Positions 35,400-44,412 of a DNA stretch of 64,000 nt are shown here, piece after piece (the stretch's first letter is position 1; every line of letters begins with the position of its first letter). The notes beneath the pieces were generated by a model. That model saw only the letters and a program-made list of their open reading frames with translations. It had not been told where the DNA came from and searched no databases. Both the position numbers and the translations under genes were made by a program. Origin of the DNA: Kaistia defluvii (lineage in GTDB: Bacteria; Pseudomonadota; Alphaproteobacteria; Rhizobiales; Kaistiaceae). The stretch covers positions 434,001 to 498,000 of the forward strand of contig NZ_JAPKNI010000004.1 of the NCBI RefSeq assembly GCF_026343955.1, in the 5' to 3' direction.

Positions 35400-36572
35400 A
35401 TGTTCCGCAGTCCGACGCTCAGTCTCTATTTCGCCAAGCGCTTCGCCAAGACGGCTTTGATCATCTTCATCGTCGTCTTCGTCCTGATGGCGTTCATCGA
35501 CTATCTCGAACTCGCCCGCCGCGCCGCGCGCCGCGAAGGGTTCGATGCGTTCCTCTATCTGATGGTGTCGCTGGCCCGCGTGCCGAACGTCATCGAAAGG
35601 GCCCTGCCCTTCACCATCCTGTTCGCCGCGATCGCCGCCTTCGTGATGGCCAATCGGCAACTCGAACTGGTCGTCGCCCGCGCCTCGGGCGTCTCGGCCT
35701 GGCAGTTCCTGCTGCCGGCCGGGCTGGTCGCGGTGATGATCGGCGTGTTCGCGACGACGATCTTCAACCCGGTGTCGACCGAGTTGAAGCAACGTTCGAT
35801 CCTCCTCGCCAACGAGCTGGCGCAGAACCGGATGAAGCTGGAGGCGAAGTCGGCCCCGCCCGCAGCCACCGCCCCCTCTCCCGCCCCGACCATTCCCCAG
35901 GATGTCGGCTCGTCGCCCGAATCATCGTCCGACTGGACGATCTGGATGCGGCAGACGGGACGCGAGGGCTCGTCGATCATCGGCGCCAAGCAGAGCCTGG
36001 ATCGCGGCCTTTCGCTCGTCGATGCCTCGGCCTTCGTGTTCAAGTCGGACGGCTCGCTCGACCATCGAATCGATGCATCCACAGCTGATTTCGAGGACGG
36101 CGACTGGGTGTTCCGCAACGCCACCGTGACGCGCCCAGGCAGCCGTCCCGCGCCGCAGCCCGAAGTGCGCCTGCCTACCGATCTCAGCGCGGATCAGGTC
36201 AGCCAAAGGCTGGCGGACCCTGAGACAGTCTCGTTCTGGTCCTTGCCGGAACTCATTGAAATCTCAAAGAAATCTGCAGTCCCGAGTGATGCGTACGAAA
36301 TGCAGTTCCAGTCGCTGCTGGCCCAGCCGCTTCTCTTCCTCGCCATGGTGTTCGTGGCCGCTACGGTGTCGCTCCGGTTCTCCCGTTCCAGAGATCTGGG
36401 GCAAGTGATTTTGACTGGTGTCGCTGTGGGCTTCGTGCTTTATGTTGTCACGGAATTGGCGAGGGGATTGGGGAGGAGCGGCGTCGTGTCACCGATGATT
36501 GCCGCTTGGACTCCAGCCATCGTCGCCACCTTGTTGAGTGTCACAGTGCTTCTGCATCGGGAGGACGGATGA
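35400..36572 (+). CDS. lptG: LPS export ABC transporter permease LptG
   Basis: The 390-residue partner of LptF, with the same topology: helices at residues 15-120, a periplasmic domain at about 130-290 and helices to the end. LYFAKRFAKTALIIFIVVFVLMAFIDYLE and MQFQSLLAQPLLFLAMVFVAATVSLRFSR appear in part as the conserved first helix and coupling helix. A proline- and alanine-rich insertion (residues about 148-180) interrupts the jellyroll. The stop overlaps the lptD ATG (ATGA). Confidence 0.95.
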   Translation: MFRSPTLSLYFAKRFAKTALIIFIVVFVLMAFIDYLELARRAARREGFDAFLYLMVSLARVPNVIERALPFTILFAAIAAFVMANRQLELVVARASGVSAWQFLLPAGLVAVMIGVFATTIFNPVSTELKQRSILLANELAQNRMKLEAKSAPPAATAPSPAPTIPQDVGSSPESSSDWTIWMRQTGREGSSIIGAKQSLDRGLSLVDASAFVFKSDGSLDHRIDASTADFEDGDWVFRNATVTRPGSRPAPQPEVRLPTDLSADQVSQRLADPETVSFWSLPELIEISKKSAVPSDAYEMQFQSLLAQPLLFLAMVFVAATVSLRFSRSRDLGQVILTGVAVGFVLYVVTELARGLGRSGVVSPMIAAWTPAIVATLLSVTVLLHREDG

Positions 36573-39013
36573 TGGTCGTTTCCGTTCCTCTCCAGAGGCG
36601 CGGCGCGGTATCTCGCGCTGTGCGTGGCCTGGGTGCCCTGCTCGTCGCGGCAACGCTTGGCCTCGGCCTCACGCTGACGGCGCCGGTCGACAGCGCTTAC
36701 GCCCAATCCAGCCCCGGAACGCTCGGCTTCGGCGCCGACAACCTGCCGCGTCCTTCCAAGGACGCGCAGATGGTGCTCGAGTCCGACCAGCTGGTCTATG
36801 ACTACGACAAGGCCGCCGTCGCGGCCGTCGGCAAGGTCAAGATCTACTATGACGGCTATACGCTGGAAGCCGACCGCGTCACCTACGACCAGAAGAACAA
36901 GAAGATGCGCGCCGAAGGGCGCGTGAAGATCGTCGACAGGACCGGCGCGGTCATCACCGCCGAAACGATCGACATCACCGACGATTTCGCCACCGGCTTC
37001 GTCAATGCGCTCCGGCTCGATACGCCGACGCAGACGCATTTCGCCGCCGAAAAGGCGCTGCGCGACCAGGGCAAGACCACGACCTTCTATCGCGGCGTCT
37101 ACACCGCCTGCGAACCCTGCCGCGAACGCCCGGAAAAGGCGCCGATCTGGCAGGTGAAGGCCGCCCGGATCATCGTCGATCACAACGAGCACATGGTCTA
37201 TTTCAAGCGCGCCTCGCTTGAATTCCTTGGCATGCCGATTGCCTATTTCCCGGCCTTTTCGGCGCCCGATCCGACGATCAAGCGCAAGAGCGGCTTCCTG
37301 TTCCCCTCGGCGGGCTACAAGAAGACGCTCGGCGCCTTCATCCAGACGCCCTATTTCTGGGCGCTGGCGCCGAACTACGACCTGACGCTGGCCCCGGCCG
37401 TCTACACCAACCAGGGCTTCCTGGCGGATGTCGAATGGCGGCACCGGGTGGAATACGGCCAGTACTCGCTGCGCATGGCCGGCATCAACCAGCTCAACCC
37501 CGACGATTTCTACGACGAGGGAACCCGCAATTCCGGCGTCAAGGACTTCCGCGGCGGCGTGAAGACCGAGGGTGAGTTCTATCTCAACCGCTACTGGACC
37601 GTGGGCTGGGATGCGACGCTGCTCAGCGACCGCACGTTCAGCCGCGACTACAGCCTGCTGTCGACCAACACCGACATCAACGTCTCGAACGTCCACCTGA
37701 CCGGCATCAGCGAGCGCAATTATTTCGATGCGCGCCTGCTGTATTTCCAGGTTCTGACGAACGACGAGGACATCAAGTACGACCAGGGCCGGCAAGCGAT
37801 CGTTCACCCGGTGATCGACCACAGCTATCTGTTCGATAATTCGGTTCTTGGCGGCCAGCTGTCGATCAAGTCGAACCTGACCAGCCTGTCGCGCGACGAG
37901 ACGGACATCGTCAACAACAACGGCAACGGCATCACCGTGGCCGAGGGCGTGACGAACGGCGTGCTCAACGACGACGCGCACATTCTGGGCCTTTCGGGCA
38001 ACTACAACCGCCTTAGCTCCCAGGTGACGTGGCAGCGCAGCATGGTCGGCCCGCTGGGCATGATCTTCAAGCCGTTCGGCTATCTGCGCGGCGACGGCTA
38101 CTATCTCAACCAGGACCAGATCATCGCCGGCCTGAATGACGACGGAAGCTATTTCCGCGGCATGCCTGCGGTGGGCGTGGAATGGCGCTGGCCGATCATG
38201 GCGGCCGGATTGTCGTCGAGCTTCCTGTTCGAGCCGGTCGCCCAGATGATCGTGCGTCCGAACGAGCCGATGGCAGGCAAGTTGCCGAACGAAGACGCGC
38301 AGAGCCTGGTGTTCGACGATTCCAGCCTGTTCGACTGGGACAAGTTCTCCGGCTATGACCGCATCGAAGGCGGCACCCGCGTCAATGTCGGCTTCCGCTA
38401 TCTCGCCAGCATCGGCCAACTCGCCACCATTCAGGGCGTCGTCGGCCAGTCCTACCAGGTCGCGGGCGAAAACCCGTTCGCGGTGCAGGATCTGACCGCG
38501 ACCGGCGCCGTCTCCGGCCTCGAGACGGATGTCTCCGACTTCGTCGCCGGCGTCACGCTCGATACCGGCTATGGCTACTTCCTGACCGCGCGCGGCCGCT
38601 TCGACAACGAGAACCTCGACGTCAACCGCGCGGAGCTGACGGCAACCGGCAAGTTCGGCGACCTCACGGCATCCGCTTCCTACCTCTTCCTGCGCGAGCA
38701 GCCCGCGATCGGCAACGATTCCCGGACCGATACGATCAGCGGCAAGGCATCCTGGCAGATGACCGACACCTGGCGCGTGTTCGGCTCGGTCGCCTGGGAC
38801 ATCGAGGGGGACCAGATGGCCTCCAGCGGCATCGGCATCGCCTATGACGACGAGTGCACGACCTTCTCAATCGCCTATAGCGAGATCCGTCAGGACTACA
38901 CCGACCTGCAGACTTCCAAGCAGCTGATGGTACGCCTGGAACTGCGGACTCTCGGCGGCACGAAGCTGCATAGCGACGTCGGATCCCTGACGAGCAACAA
39001 CACCAGCAACTGA
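36569..39013 (+). CDS. lptD: LPS-assembly protein LptD
   Basis: LptD forms the outer-membrane barrel through which LPS reaches the surface, with LptE as plug. The 814-residue precursor has a signal peptide (cleavage near AYA at about 45), an OstA/LptA-like jellyroll (LESDQLVYDYDKAAV, VKIYYDGYTLEADRV, about 65-170) and a large barrel to the C-terminus. Only three cysteines were counted: two in TACEPCRERP near residue 187 and one in DDECTTF near 770, against four in E. coli. The start overlaps the lptG stop, with GAGGA upstream. Confidence 0.95.
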   Translation: MMVVSVPLQRRGAVSRAVRGLGALLVAATLGLGLTLTAPVDSAYAQSSPGTLGFGADNLPRPSKDAQMVLESDQLVYDYDKAAVAAVGKVKIYYDGYTLEADRVTYDQKNKKMRAEGRVKIVDRTGAVITAETIDITDDFATGFVNALRLDTPTQTHFAAEKALRDQGKTTTFYRGVYTACEPCRERPEKAPIWQVKAARIIVDHNEHMVYFKRASLEFLGMPIAYFPAFSAPDPTIKRKSGFLFPSAGYKKTLGAFIQTPYFWALAPNYDLTLAPAVYTNQGFLADVEWRHRVEYGQYSLRMAGINQLNPDDFYDEGTRNSGVKDFRGGVKTEGEFYLNRYWTVGWDATLLSDRTFSRDYSLLSTNTDINVSNVHLTGISERNYFDARLLYFQVLTNDEDIKYDQGRQAIVHPVIDHSYLFDNSVLGGQLSIKSNLTSLSRDETDIVNNNGNGITVAEGVTNGVLNDDAHILGLSGNYNRLSSQVTWQRSMVGPLGMIFKPFGYLRGDGYYLNQDQIIAGLNDDGSYFRGMPAVGVEWRWPIMAAGLSSSFLFEPVAQMIVRPNEPMAGKLPNEDAQSLVFDDSSLFDWDKFSGYDRIEGGTRVNVGFRYLASIGQLATIQGVVGQSYQVAGENPFAVQDLTATGAVSGLETDVSDFVAGVTLDTGYGYFLTARGRFDNENLDVNRAELTATGKFGDLTASASYLFLREQPAIGNDSRTDTISGKASWQMTDTWRVFGSVAWDIEGDQMASSGIGIAYDDECTTFSIAYSEIRQDYTDLQTSKQLMVRLELRTLGGTKLHSDVGSLTSNNTSN

Positions 39014-39140
39014 TCTTCATGGTTTCGCCGGATTTGCAGGGTCTATCCAGTCGAAATGAACGCCTCCCGTGGCGGCAGGGCGAGTCGGCACGCCAGCACG
39101 CCGGCGGCACGCCGCAGCTGACAGGATTCGGATATTGGCC

Positions 39141-40070
39141 ATGCGTAATCGAATGAACCTCCTTCTTCTGCCGGCTCTCGCCATTGCCTTGGGCCTGGGC
39201 TCGATCAGCCTGCCGAGCACGGCTTCGGCGCAATCGGCCGTGCGGGCCACCGTCAACGACCAGCCGATCACCTCCTATGACGTTGGCCAGCGCATCAAGC
39301 TGATGAAGCTTTTCCGTCAGCCGAGCGGCGACAAGGCCGTGCTCAACGAGATGATCGACGAGGTGCTGCTGGATCAGGTCGCGAAGCGACGCGGCATGAG
39401 CGTGCCGGATTCGATGGTCGAGGAGCGCTTCAACGGCATCGCCAAGCAGGTCAAGCTGCCACCGGCGCAGTTCGCCAAGGCGCTTGCCTCGCAGGGCGTC
39501 CAGGCCGAAACCCTGCGCAAGTTCCTGCGCGCGCAGATGACCGGCGCCATGGTGGTGAAGGCCAAGGCGCGCAGCATCAAGGTCAGCGAAGCGGACGTGC
39601 AGGCGCAGATCGAGAAGGAAGGCATCCAGACCGAGACGGCGACGATCCGCGAATTCAAGCTGCAGCAGATCGTCTTCGTCGTGCCCAAGGGCTCGTCGCC
39701 GGGCTATGTCGGCCAGCGCCAGCGCGAGGCCGAGGCCTTCCGCAAGCGTTTCAGCGGCTGTGACAACAGCCTGGCCCAGGCCAAGGCGTTGAAGGGCGTC
39801 GTCGTGCTCAACATGGGCCGCCGCGACACCACGCAGATCCAGGGCCCAGCCGGCGATGCGCTCAAGTCGGCTCCCGTCGGCGGCACGCTGAAGCCGGACG
39901 TCACGGAGCGCGGCGTCGAGGTGATCGCCGTCTGTGAAGCCAAGGATATCCGCAGCTCGGCCGGCGTGCGCGCCGAGATCGAGGAAAAGCTTACGGCAGA
40001 GCAGAGCAAGAATGTCGGCAAGGATTTTGTCGCCGAGCTCCGCAAGGACGCCAAGATCAACTACAAATAG
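39141..40070 (+). CDS. surA: Periplasmic chaperone SurA-like (SurA N-terminal domain, peptidyl-prolyl isomerase family)
   Basis: SurA escorts unfolded outer-membrane proteins, LptD among them, to the BAM complex. The 309-residue precursor has a signal peptide (hydrophobic residues 6-22, ASA cleavage near 31), the SurA N-domain (VRATVNDQPITSYDVGQRIKLMKLF in parts), helical KFLRAQMTGAMVVKAKARS, and a single parvulin-like C-terminal domain (EFKLQQIVFVVPKGSS). This is shorter than E. coli SurA, which has two parvulin domains, and is usual for this clade. Location directly after lptD supports the role. Confidence 0.88.
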   Translation: MRNRMNLLLLPALAIALGLGSISLPSTASAQSAVRATVNDQPITSYDVGQRIKLMKLFRQPSGDKAVLNEMIDEVLLDQVAKRRGMSVPDSMVEERFNGIAKQVKLPPAQFAKALASQGVQAETLRKFLRAQMTGAMVVKAKARSIKVSEADVQAQIEKEGIQTETATIREFKLQQIVFVVPKGSSPGYVGQRQREAEAFRKRFSGCDNSLAQAKALKGVVVLNMGRRDTTQIQGPAGDALKSAPVGGTLKPDVTERGVEVIAVCEAKDIRSSAGVRAEIEEKLTAEQSKNVGKDFVAELRKDAKINYK

Positions 40071-40111
40071 TCGAGTCCTGCGCGTCTGCCGCGCTCTTCA
40101 AGTGAGACGAC

Positions 40112-41170
40112 ATGGTTGATTCCGCCTCGTTCCTGCCGCTTGCCCTCACCATGGGAGAACCGGCCGGCATCGGTCCCGACGTGACCCTGGCCGTCTGGCG
40201 GGAACGACGCGAGCGTCGCCTGCCGCCTTTCTACGTGCTGGCAGACCCCGAGGCACTGCGGGTTCGTGCCGCGCTGATGGGCCTCGATATTCCGATCGAG
40301 ACCATGACAGCCGCCGAGGCCGTCGACGCCTTCGACCGCGTCCTGCCGGTGGTGGCGCTGGAATCGCCGGCTGTCGCCGCCCCCGGCGTTCCCGAGCGCA
40401 GCGCCGCGCGCGGCGTGATCGAGGCGATCGCACGCGCCGTCGGCGATGTTCGCGCCGGCGCTGCCTCCGCGCTCGTCACCAATCCGATCAACAAGAAGGC
40501 CCTGTTTGACGCGGGCTTCCAGCATCCCGGGCACACCGAGTTCCTGGGCATGCTGTCGGCGGCCTGGAGCGGGTCGCCGGCCCATCCGGTGATGATGCTG
40601 GCCGGGCCCGGCCTGCGCGCCGTGCCGGCCACGATCCATGTGCCGATCTCGGTCGTGCCGGGCATGATCACCGAGGAAATGCTGATCCGCACCGGCCGGA
40701 CCATCGACCACGACATGCGCCGTCGCTTCGGCATTCCGACGCCCTGCATCGCCGTTGCCGGCCTCAACCCGCATGCCGGCGAAGGCGGCGTGATGGGCAC
40801 AGAGGACGATGCGGTGATCCGCCCGGCCGTGGCGGCGCTTCGCGCCGAGGGCATCAATGCCATCGGTCCGCTCGCGCCCGACACCATGTTCCATGCCGAC
40901 GCGCGCGCCCGCTATGACGTGGCTCTGTGCATGTATCATGATCAAGCGCTGATCCCGACCAAGACCATTGCGTTCGCCGAGACCGTGAACGTCACGCTGG
41001 GCCTGCCCTTCGTGCGCACCTCGCCGGACCACGGCACGGCGTTCGATATCGCCGGCACCGGAAAGGCCGACATTTCGAGCCTCGCGGCTGCCCTGCGCCT
41101 GGCCGACGAACTGGCCCGCCACGAGGCCGAATACCGCCAGCACGAGCACGTCGAGGGCGTCGCTTCGTGA
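40112..41170 (+). CDS. pdxA: 4-hydroxythreonine-4-phosphate dehydrogenase
   Basis: PdxA oxidises 4-phosphohydroxy-L-threonine in the DXP-dependent vitamin B6 pathway. The 352-residue protein shows [17 protein letters not shown] near residue 12, [39 protein letters not shown] with metal ligands near 223, and [13 protein letters not shown] near 274. The order surA-pdxA-rsmA is widely conserved in Proteobacteria. The stop overlaps the rsmA GTG by 4 nt. Confidence 0.96.
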   Translation: MVDSASFLPLALTMGEPAGIGPDVTLAVWRERRERRLPPFYVLADPEALRVRAALMGLDIPIETMTAAEAVDAFDRVLPVVALESPAVAAPGVPERSAARGVIEAIARAVGDVRAGAASALVTNPINKKALFDAGFQHPGHTEFLGMLSAAWSGSPAHPVMMLAGPGLRAVPATIHVPISVVPGMITEEMLIRTGRTIDHDMRRRFGIPTPCIAVAGLNPHAGEGGVMGTEDDAVIRPAVAALRAEGINAIGPLAPDTMFHADARARYDVALCMYHDQALIPTKTIAFAETVNVTLGLPFVRTSPDHGTAFDIAGTGKADISSLAAALRLADELARHEAEYRQHEHVEGVAS

Positions 41171-42003
41171 CGCTGGCGCAGGACGGCCTCCCTCCCCTTC
41201 GCGACGTGATCGCCACGCATGGCCTGCAGGCCATGAAGCAGCTCGGCCAGAATTTTCTGCTCGACCTGAACCTGACCGGCCGCATCGCACGCGCCGCAGG
41301 CCCGCTCACCGGCGTGACGGTGATCGAAGTCGGCCCGGGCCCCGGCGGGCTGACGCGCGCCCTGCTGGCGGAAGGCGCCGAGAAGGTCATCGCCATCGAG
41401 CGCGACCGCCGCTGCCTCGATGCGCTCGCCGAAATCGCCGCGCATTATCCCGGCCGCCTCGAGGTGATCGAAGGCGACGCGATGCAGGTCGACATGTCGA
41501 AGCTGGCGACCGGCCGCGTGCGGATCGCCGCCAACCTGCCCTACAATATCGGCACGCCGCTGCTGCTCGGCTGGCTACAGAGCGAGCCGTGGCCGCCCTT
41601 CTACGAGAAGATGACGCTGATGTTCCAGCGCGAGGTCGCGGAACGCATCGTCGCCACGCCGGAAGACGACGCCTATGGCCGCCTCAGCGTGATCTGCGGC
41701 TGGCGCAGCGAGGCGCGCATCCTGTTCGACATTTCACCCAAGGCCTTCACGCCGCCGCCCAAGGTGGTGTCGTCGGTGGTCGAGATCGTCCCCCGCGCGA
41801 CGCCGCTCGAATGCAGCCGGGCAAAGCTGGAGCGCGTCACGGCCGCCGCCTTCGGCCAGCGCCGCAAGATGCTGCGCCAGAGCCTGAAGAGCCTCGGCAC
41901 GGATCCGCTGCCGCTGCTGGCCGCCGCCGGCATCGTGGAAACGGCCCGAGCCGAGGAGATCGACGTCGCCGGCTTCGTCCGCCTCGCCAACGCACTGCCC
42001 TGA
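41167..42003 (+). CDS. rsmA: 16S rRNA dimethyladenosine transferase (KsgA)
   Basis: RsmA dimethylates A1518 and A1519 of 16S rRNA, a checkpoint of 30S maturation. The 278-residue protein has [15 protein letters not shown] near residue 25, the SAM loop [16 protein letters not shown] near 53, and the catalytic [11 protein letters not shown] near 120. The start is GTG inside the end of pdxA. It closes the lptF-rsmA transcript; no strong terminator was seen in the 92 nt before the convergent MliC gene. Confidence 0.97.
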   Translation: MTLAQDGLPPLRDVIATHGLQAMKQLGQNFLLDLNLTGRIARAAGPLTGVTVIEVGPGPGGLTRALLAEGAEKVIAIERDRRCLDALAEIAAHYPGRLEVIEGDAMQVDMSKLATGRVRIAANLPYNIGTPLLLGWLQSEPWPPFYEKMTLMFQREVAERIVATPEDDAYGRLSVICGWRSEARILFDISPKAFTPPPKVVSSVVEIVPRATPLECSRAKLERVTAAAFGQRRKMLRQSLKSLGTDPLPLLAAAGIVETARAEEIDVAGFVRLANALP

Positions 42004-42095
42004 TCCGCCGGAGACCGCTCCTGCCCCGGCGCAAGAGCGGCGCCGACCTGTCGCGGGAGCGCGTTCCGACCGGCGGGCCGAACCCCGCTTGCCGC

Positions 42096-42482
42096 CTAGT
42101 CCTTGGTCTCGCAGGTCGTGGCCTTGCCGGCGATGGTCAGCGTCGCGCCATTGCCCTTGATCCAGAACTCGATGTCGTCCTTCGTGTAGCGGCCGCCATC
42201 CGCGGAGACCGCCTGCGGCAGGGTCACGGCCTTGCCGTCGGCGAGCGTGAGGTCGACGAAACCATCGGCCTGGTCCGGCGGGCTGAAGCGGGCGGTCACC
42301 GTGGTTCCGTCCACGCACCGATAGGCGAAGGTCTTTGCCGGCACGCTGGCAGCGGCCTCGGCGGCAACGGGCTCGGCGGTCGCTGCATCGGCGGGCATCA
42401 GGTCGGCCGCATGCGCGTGGGTCGCGAGCGTCCCGGCAGCGAAGGCAAGGGCAAGAGCGAGGCACGGGCGTAGAGGATTCAT
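42096..42482 (-). CDS. MliC-family lysozyme inhibitor
   Basis: A 128-residue exported protein. A signal peptide (CLALALAFAAGTLATHAHA, cleavage near residue 26) is followed by an alanine-rich linker and a small MliC/PliC beta-barrel with two cysteines, FAYRCVDGTTVTARF near residue 52 and KATTCETKD at the end, and the loop ADGGRYTKDDIEFWIKG. These proteins block c-type lysozymes in the periplasm. There is a cysteine in the signal region but no clear lipobox at the cleavage site, so it is probably soluble. It is absent from the usual rsmA-gmk junction and looks like a local insertion. Confidence 0.85.
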   Translation of the reverse strand: MNPLRPCLALALAFAAGTLATHAHAADLMPADAATAEPVAAEAAASVPAKTFAYRCVDGTTVTARFSPPDQADGFVDLTLADGKAVTLPQAVSADGGRYTKDDIEFWIKGNGATLTIAGKATTCETKD

Positions 42483-42640
42483 AGTCGGCTCCAGATTGTC
42501 ATGGGCCGTCAAGTGTCGCAGCGCTCCCGGTCAAAGGCAAATGGCGCGGCACCGGCAGCGCCCTTCCCCTCCGGCGAGCGGCGACAATGGCCGGGACGGA
42601 CGGCTCCCACGATCGTGACCGGCGTGGGCTGCGGCCGCCC

Positions 42641-43285
42641 CTACTTCTGCTCGAGCAGATCCGCCACAAACCCTTCCAGCCAGGTCGTGCGGGCGCGGCG
42701 CATGCGCTCGGCATACAGGATGGCCTGCGCCTTCTCCAGCGAGGTCTGGAGGTCCTTGTTGATCAGGACATAGTCGTAGTCGCGCCAATGCTGGATCTCG
42801 GCCCTGGCGTTCGCCAGGCGCTTGGCGATGACATCGGGGGCATCCTCGGCGCGACGGACCAGGCGCGACGCCAGTTCCGCCATGGTCGGCGGCAGCACGA
42901 AGATGCGGACGAGATCTTCCGGCATCGCCCTGGCGACCTGGTCGGCGCCCTGCCAGTCGATGTCGAACAGCACGTCCTTGCCGGAGGTCAGCCAGGCCTC
43001 GACCGGAGCTCGCGGCGTGCCGTAGCAATTGCCATGAACCTCGGCCCATTCCAGCAGTTCGCCCGTGTCACGCAGCTTGTTGAAGGTGGGCTGGTCGATG
43101 AAGTGATAGTGCACGCCGTCGATCTCGCTCGGCCGGCGCGCGCGCGTCGTCACCGACACGGAGAGAACGATATCCTTGTCCTCCGCCATCAGGTGGCGGG
43201 CAATGGTCGACTTCCCCGCGCCGGATGGCGAGGACAGGACCAGCATCAAGCCACGCCGCGAGGGGGAATTTCCGGCAACCGACAT
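42641..43285 (-). CDS. gmk: Guanylate kinase
   Basis: Gmk phosphorylates GMP to GDP. The 214-residue protein has the P-loop [12 protein letters not shown] near residue 18, the GMP-binding region [21 protein letters not shown] near 48, and [12 protein letters not shown] near 83. [10 protein letters not shown] is also characteristic. It follows yicC with an 10-nt gap, the usual Hyphomicrobiales pair. Confidence 0.97.
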   Translation of the reverse strand: MSVAGNSPSRRGLMLVLSSPSGAGKSTIARHLMAEDKDIVLSVSVTTRARRPSEIDGVHYHFIDQPTFNKLRDTGELLEWAEVHGNCYGTPRAPVEAWLTSGKDVLFDIDWQGADQVARAMPEDLVRIFVLPPTMAELASRLVRRAEDAPDVIAKRLANARAEIQHWRDYDYVLINKDLQTSLEKAQAILYAERMRRARTTWLEGFVADLLEQK

Positions 43286-43295
43286 CAGGGACTTC

Positions 43296-44183
43296 CTATT
43301 CGAGGTTCTGGACCTGCTCGCGCAGCTGATCGACGGCGGCCTTCAGGTCGAGACCGAGGGCCGTCAGGGAGCGATCATTCGCCTTGGCGCAGAGCGTATT
43401 GGTTTCGCGATTGAATTCCTGGGCGAGGAAATCGAGCTTGCGGCCGACCGCTCCGCCCTCGGCAAGCAGCGCCCGGGCCGCGGCGACATGAGCGGTCAGG
43501 CGGTCGAGTTCCTCGCGGATGTCGGCGCGGGTCGCCAGCAGCGCCGCCTCCTGGTGCAGCCGATCGGGATCGAGCGCCGGCGATGCGTCGAGCAGCGCCG
43601 CGACCTGATCGGCGAGCTTTTTCCGGATCGCCTCGACGGTGCGCGCCGGCGACGCTTCGGCCGCCGCCGTCAGGCGTTCGATCTCGTCCATCCGCGCGTT
43701 GAGGACGGCGCCAATCGCCGCGCCCTCGCGATTGCGGGCCGTGACGAGTTCGGCAAGCGCCGTATCGAGATCCGCGAGCAGGTCGGCGGCAAGCGCCTCG
43801 GCGATGGCGGGATCGTCCTCGGCATCGACGGTTTCGAGAATGCCCCGGATCGACAGGAGGCCGTCCAGAGTCGGCGGGGCGGCGTCGATCTCGGTGCCGA
43901 CGCGACGGACAAGATCCAGAACCTGGCGCAGCAGTTCCTCGTTGACGCGCAGGGCCTGGGCCGTCGTCTCGCGCTGCAGGCTGAGCCCGACCTGAAGATT
44001 GCCGCGCTGCAGCAGCTTGCCGATGCGCTCACGGGCCGGCTGGTCGAGATGATCGAAGCTCGGCGGCAGCCGCAGGCGGATGTCGAGCCCCTTGCCATTG
44101 ACGCTGCGCAGTTCCCACGTCCAGCGATAGCCATGTCCCGCGCCGGCAGCGCGCGCGAAGCCGGTCATGCTCGTCAATGCCAT
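43296..44183 (-). CDS. YicC family endoribonuclease
   Basis: A 295-residue YicC/YloC protein; recent work shows the family are metal-dependent endoribonucleases. It opens [10 protein letters not shown] and [18 protein letters not shown] (residues 4-40), the signature of the N-terminal domain, and ends with [20 protein letters not shown] and [24 protein letters not shown] in parts, the DUF1732 domain carrying likely catalytic glutamates. In related genomes mltG lies immediately upstream; here two plus-strand genes intervene. Confidence 0.93.
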   Translation of the reverse strand: MALTSMTGFARAAGAGHGYRWTWELRSVNGKGLDIRLRLPPSFDHLDQPARERIGKLLQRGNLQVGLSLQRETTAQALRVNEELLRQVLDLVRRVGTEIDAAPPTLDGLLSIRGILETVDAEDDPAIAEALAADLLADLDTALAELVTARNREGAAIGAVLNARMDEIERLTAAAEASPARTVEAIRKKLADQVAALLDASPALDPDRLHQEAALLATRADIREELDRLTAHVAAARALLAEGGAVGRKLDFLAQEFNRETNTLCAKANDRSLTALGLDLKAAVDQLREQVQNLE

Positions 44184-44412
44184 CGGAATTCCCCGGCTAT
44201 GAATGGTCTTCGGCCATGAAGGATTGCCGGTCAGGCCCCCGGTTTGGAGCGGCGACAGTAATGCGCGCGCCAGGAGCGCTCAAGGGCGCAGCCCAGGATA
44301 TCCTGCATACCGACACACGGACCAAGGCCCTTATGGTCTATGGTCTGAGCCAGACTTGGCCGCTGGGCGCGATCTCCACCATCCGGCCGAACCATTCTGC
44401 TGGGGAACACGC

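Noticed and set aside
36440-38419. A 659-codon minus-strand frame opposite lptG and lptD
   Set aside because: Same antisense-shadow effect. The plus-strand frames match LptG and LptD throughout.
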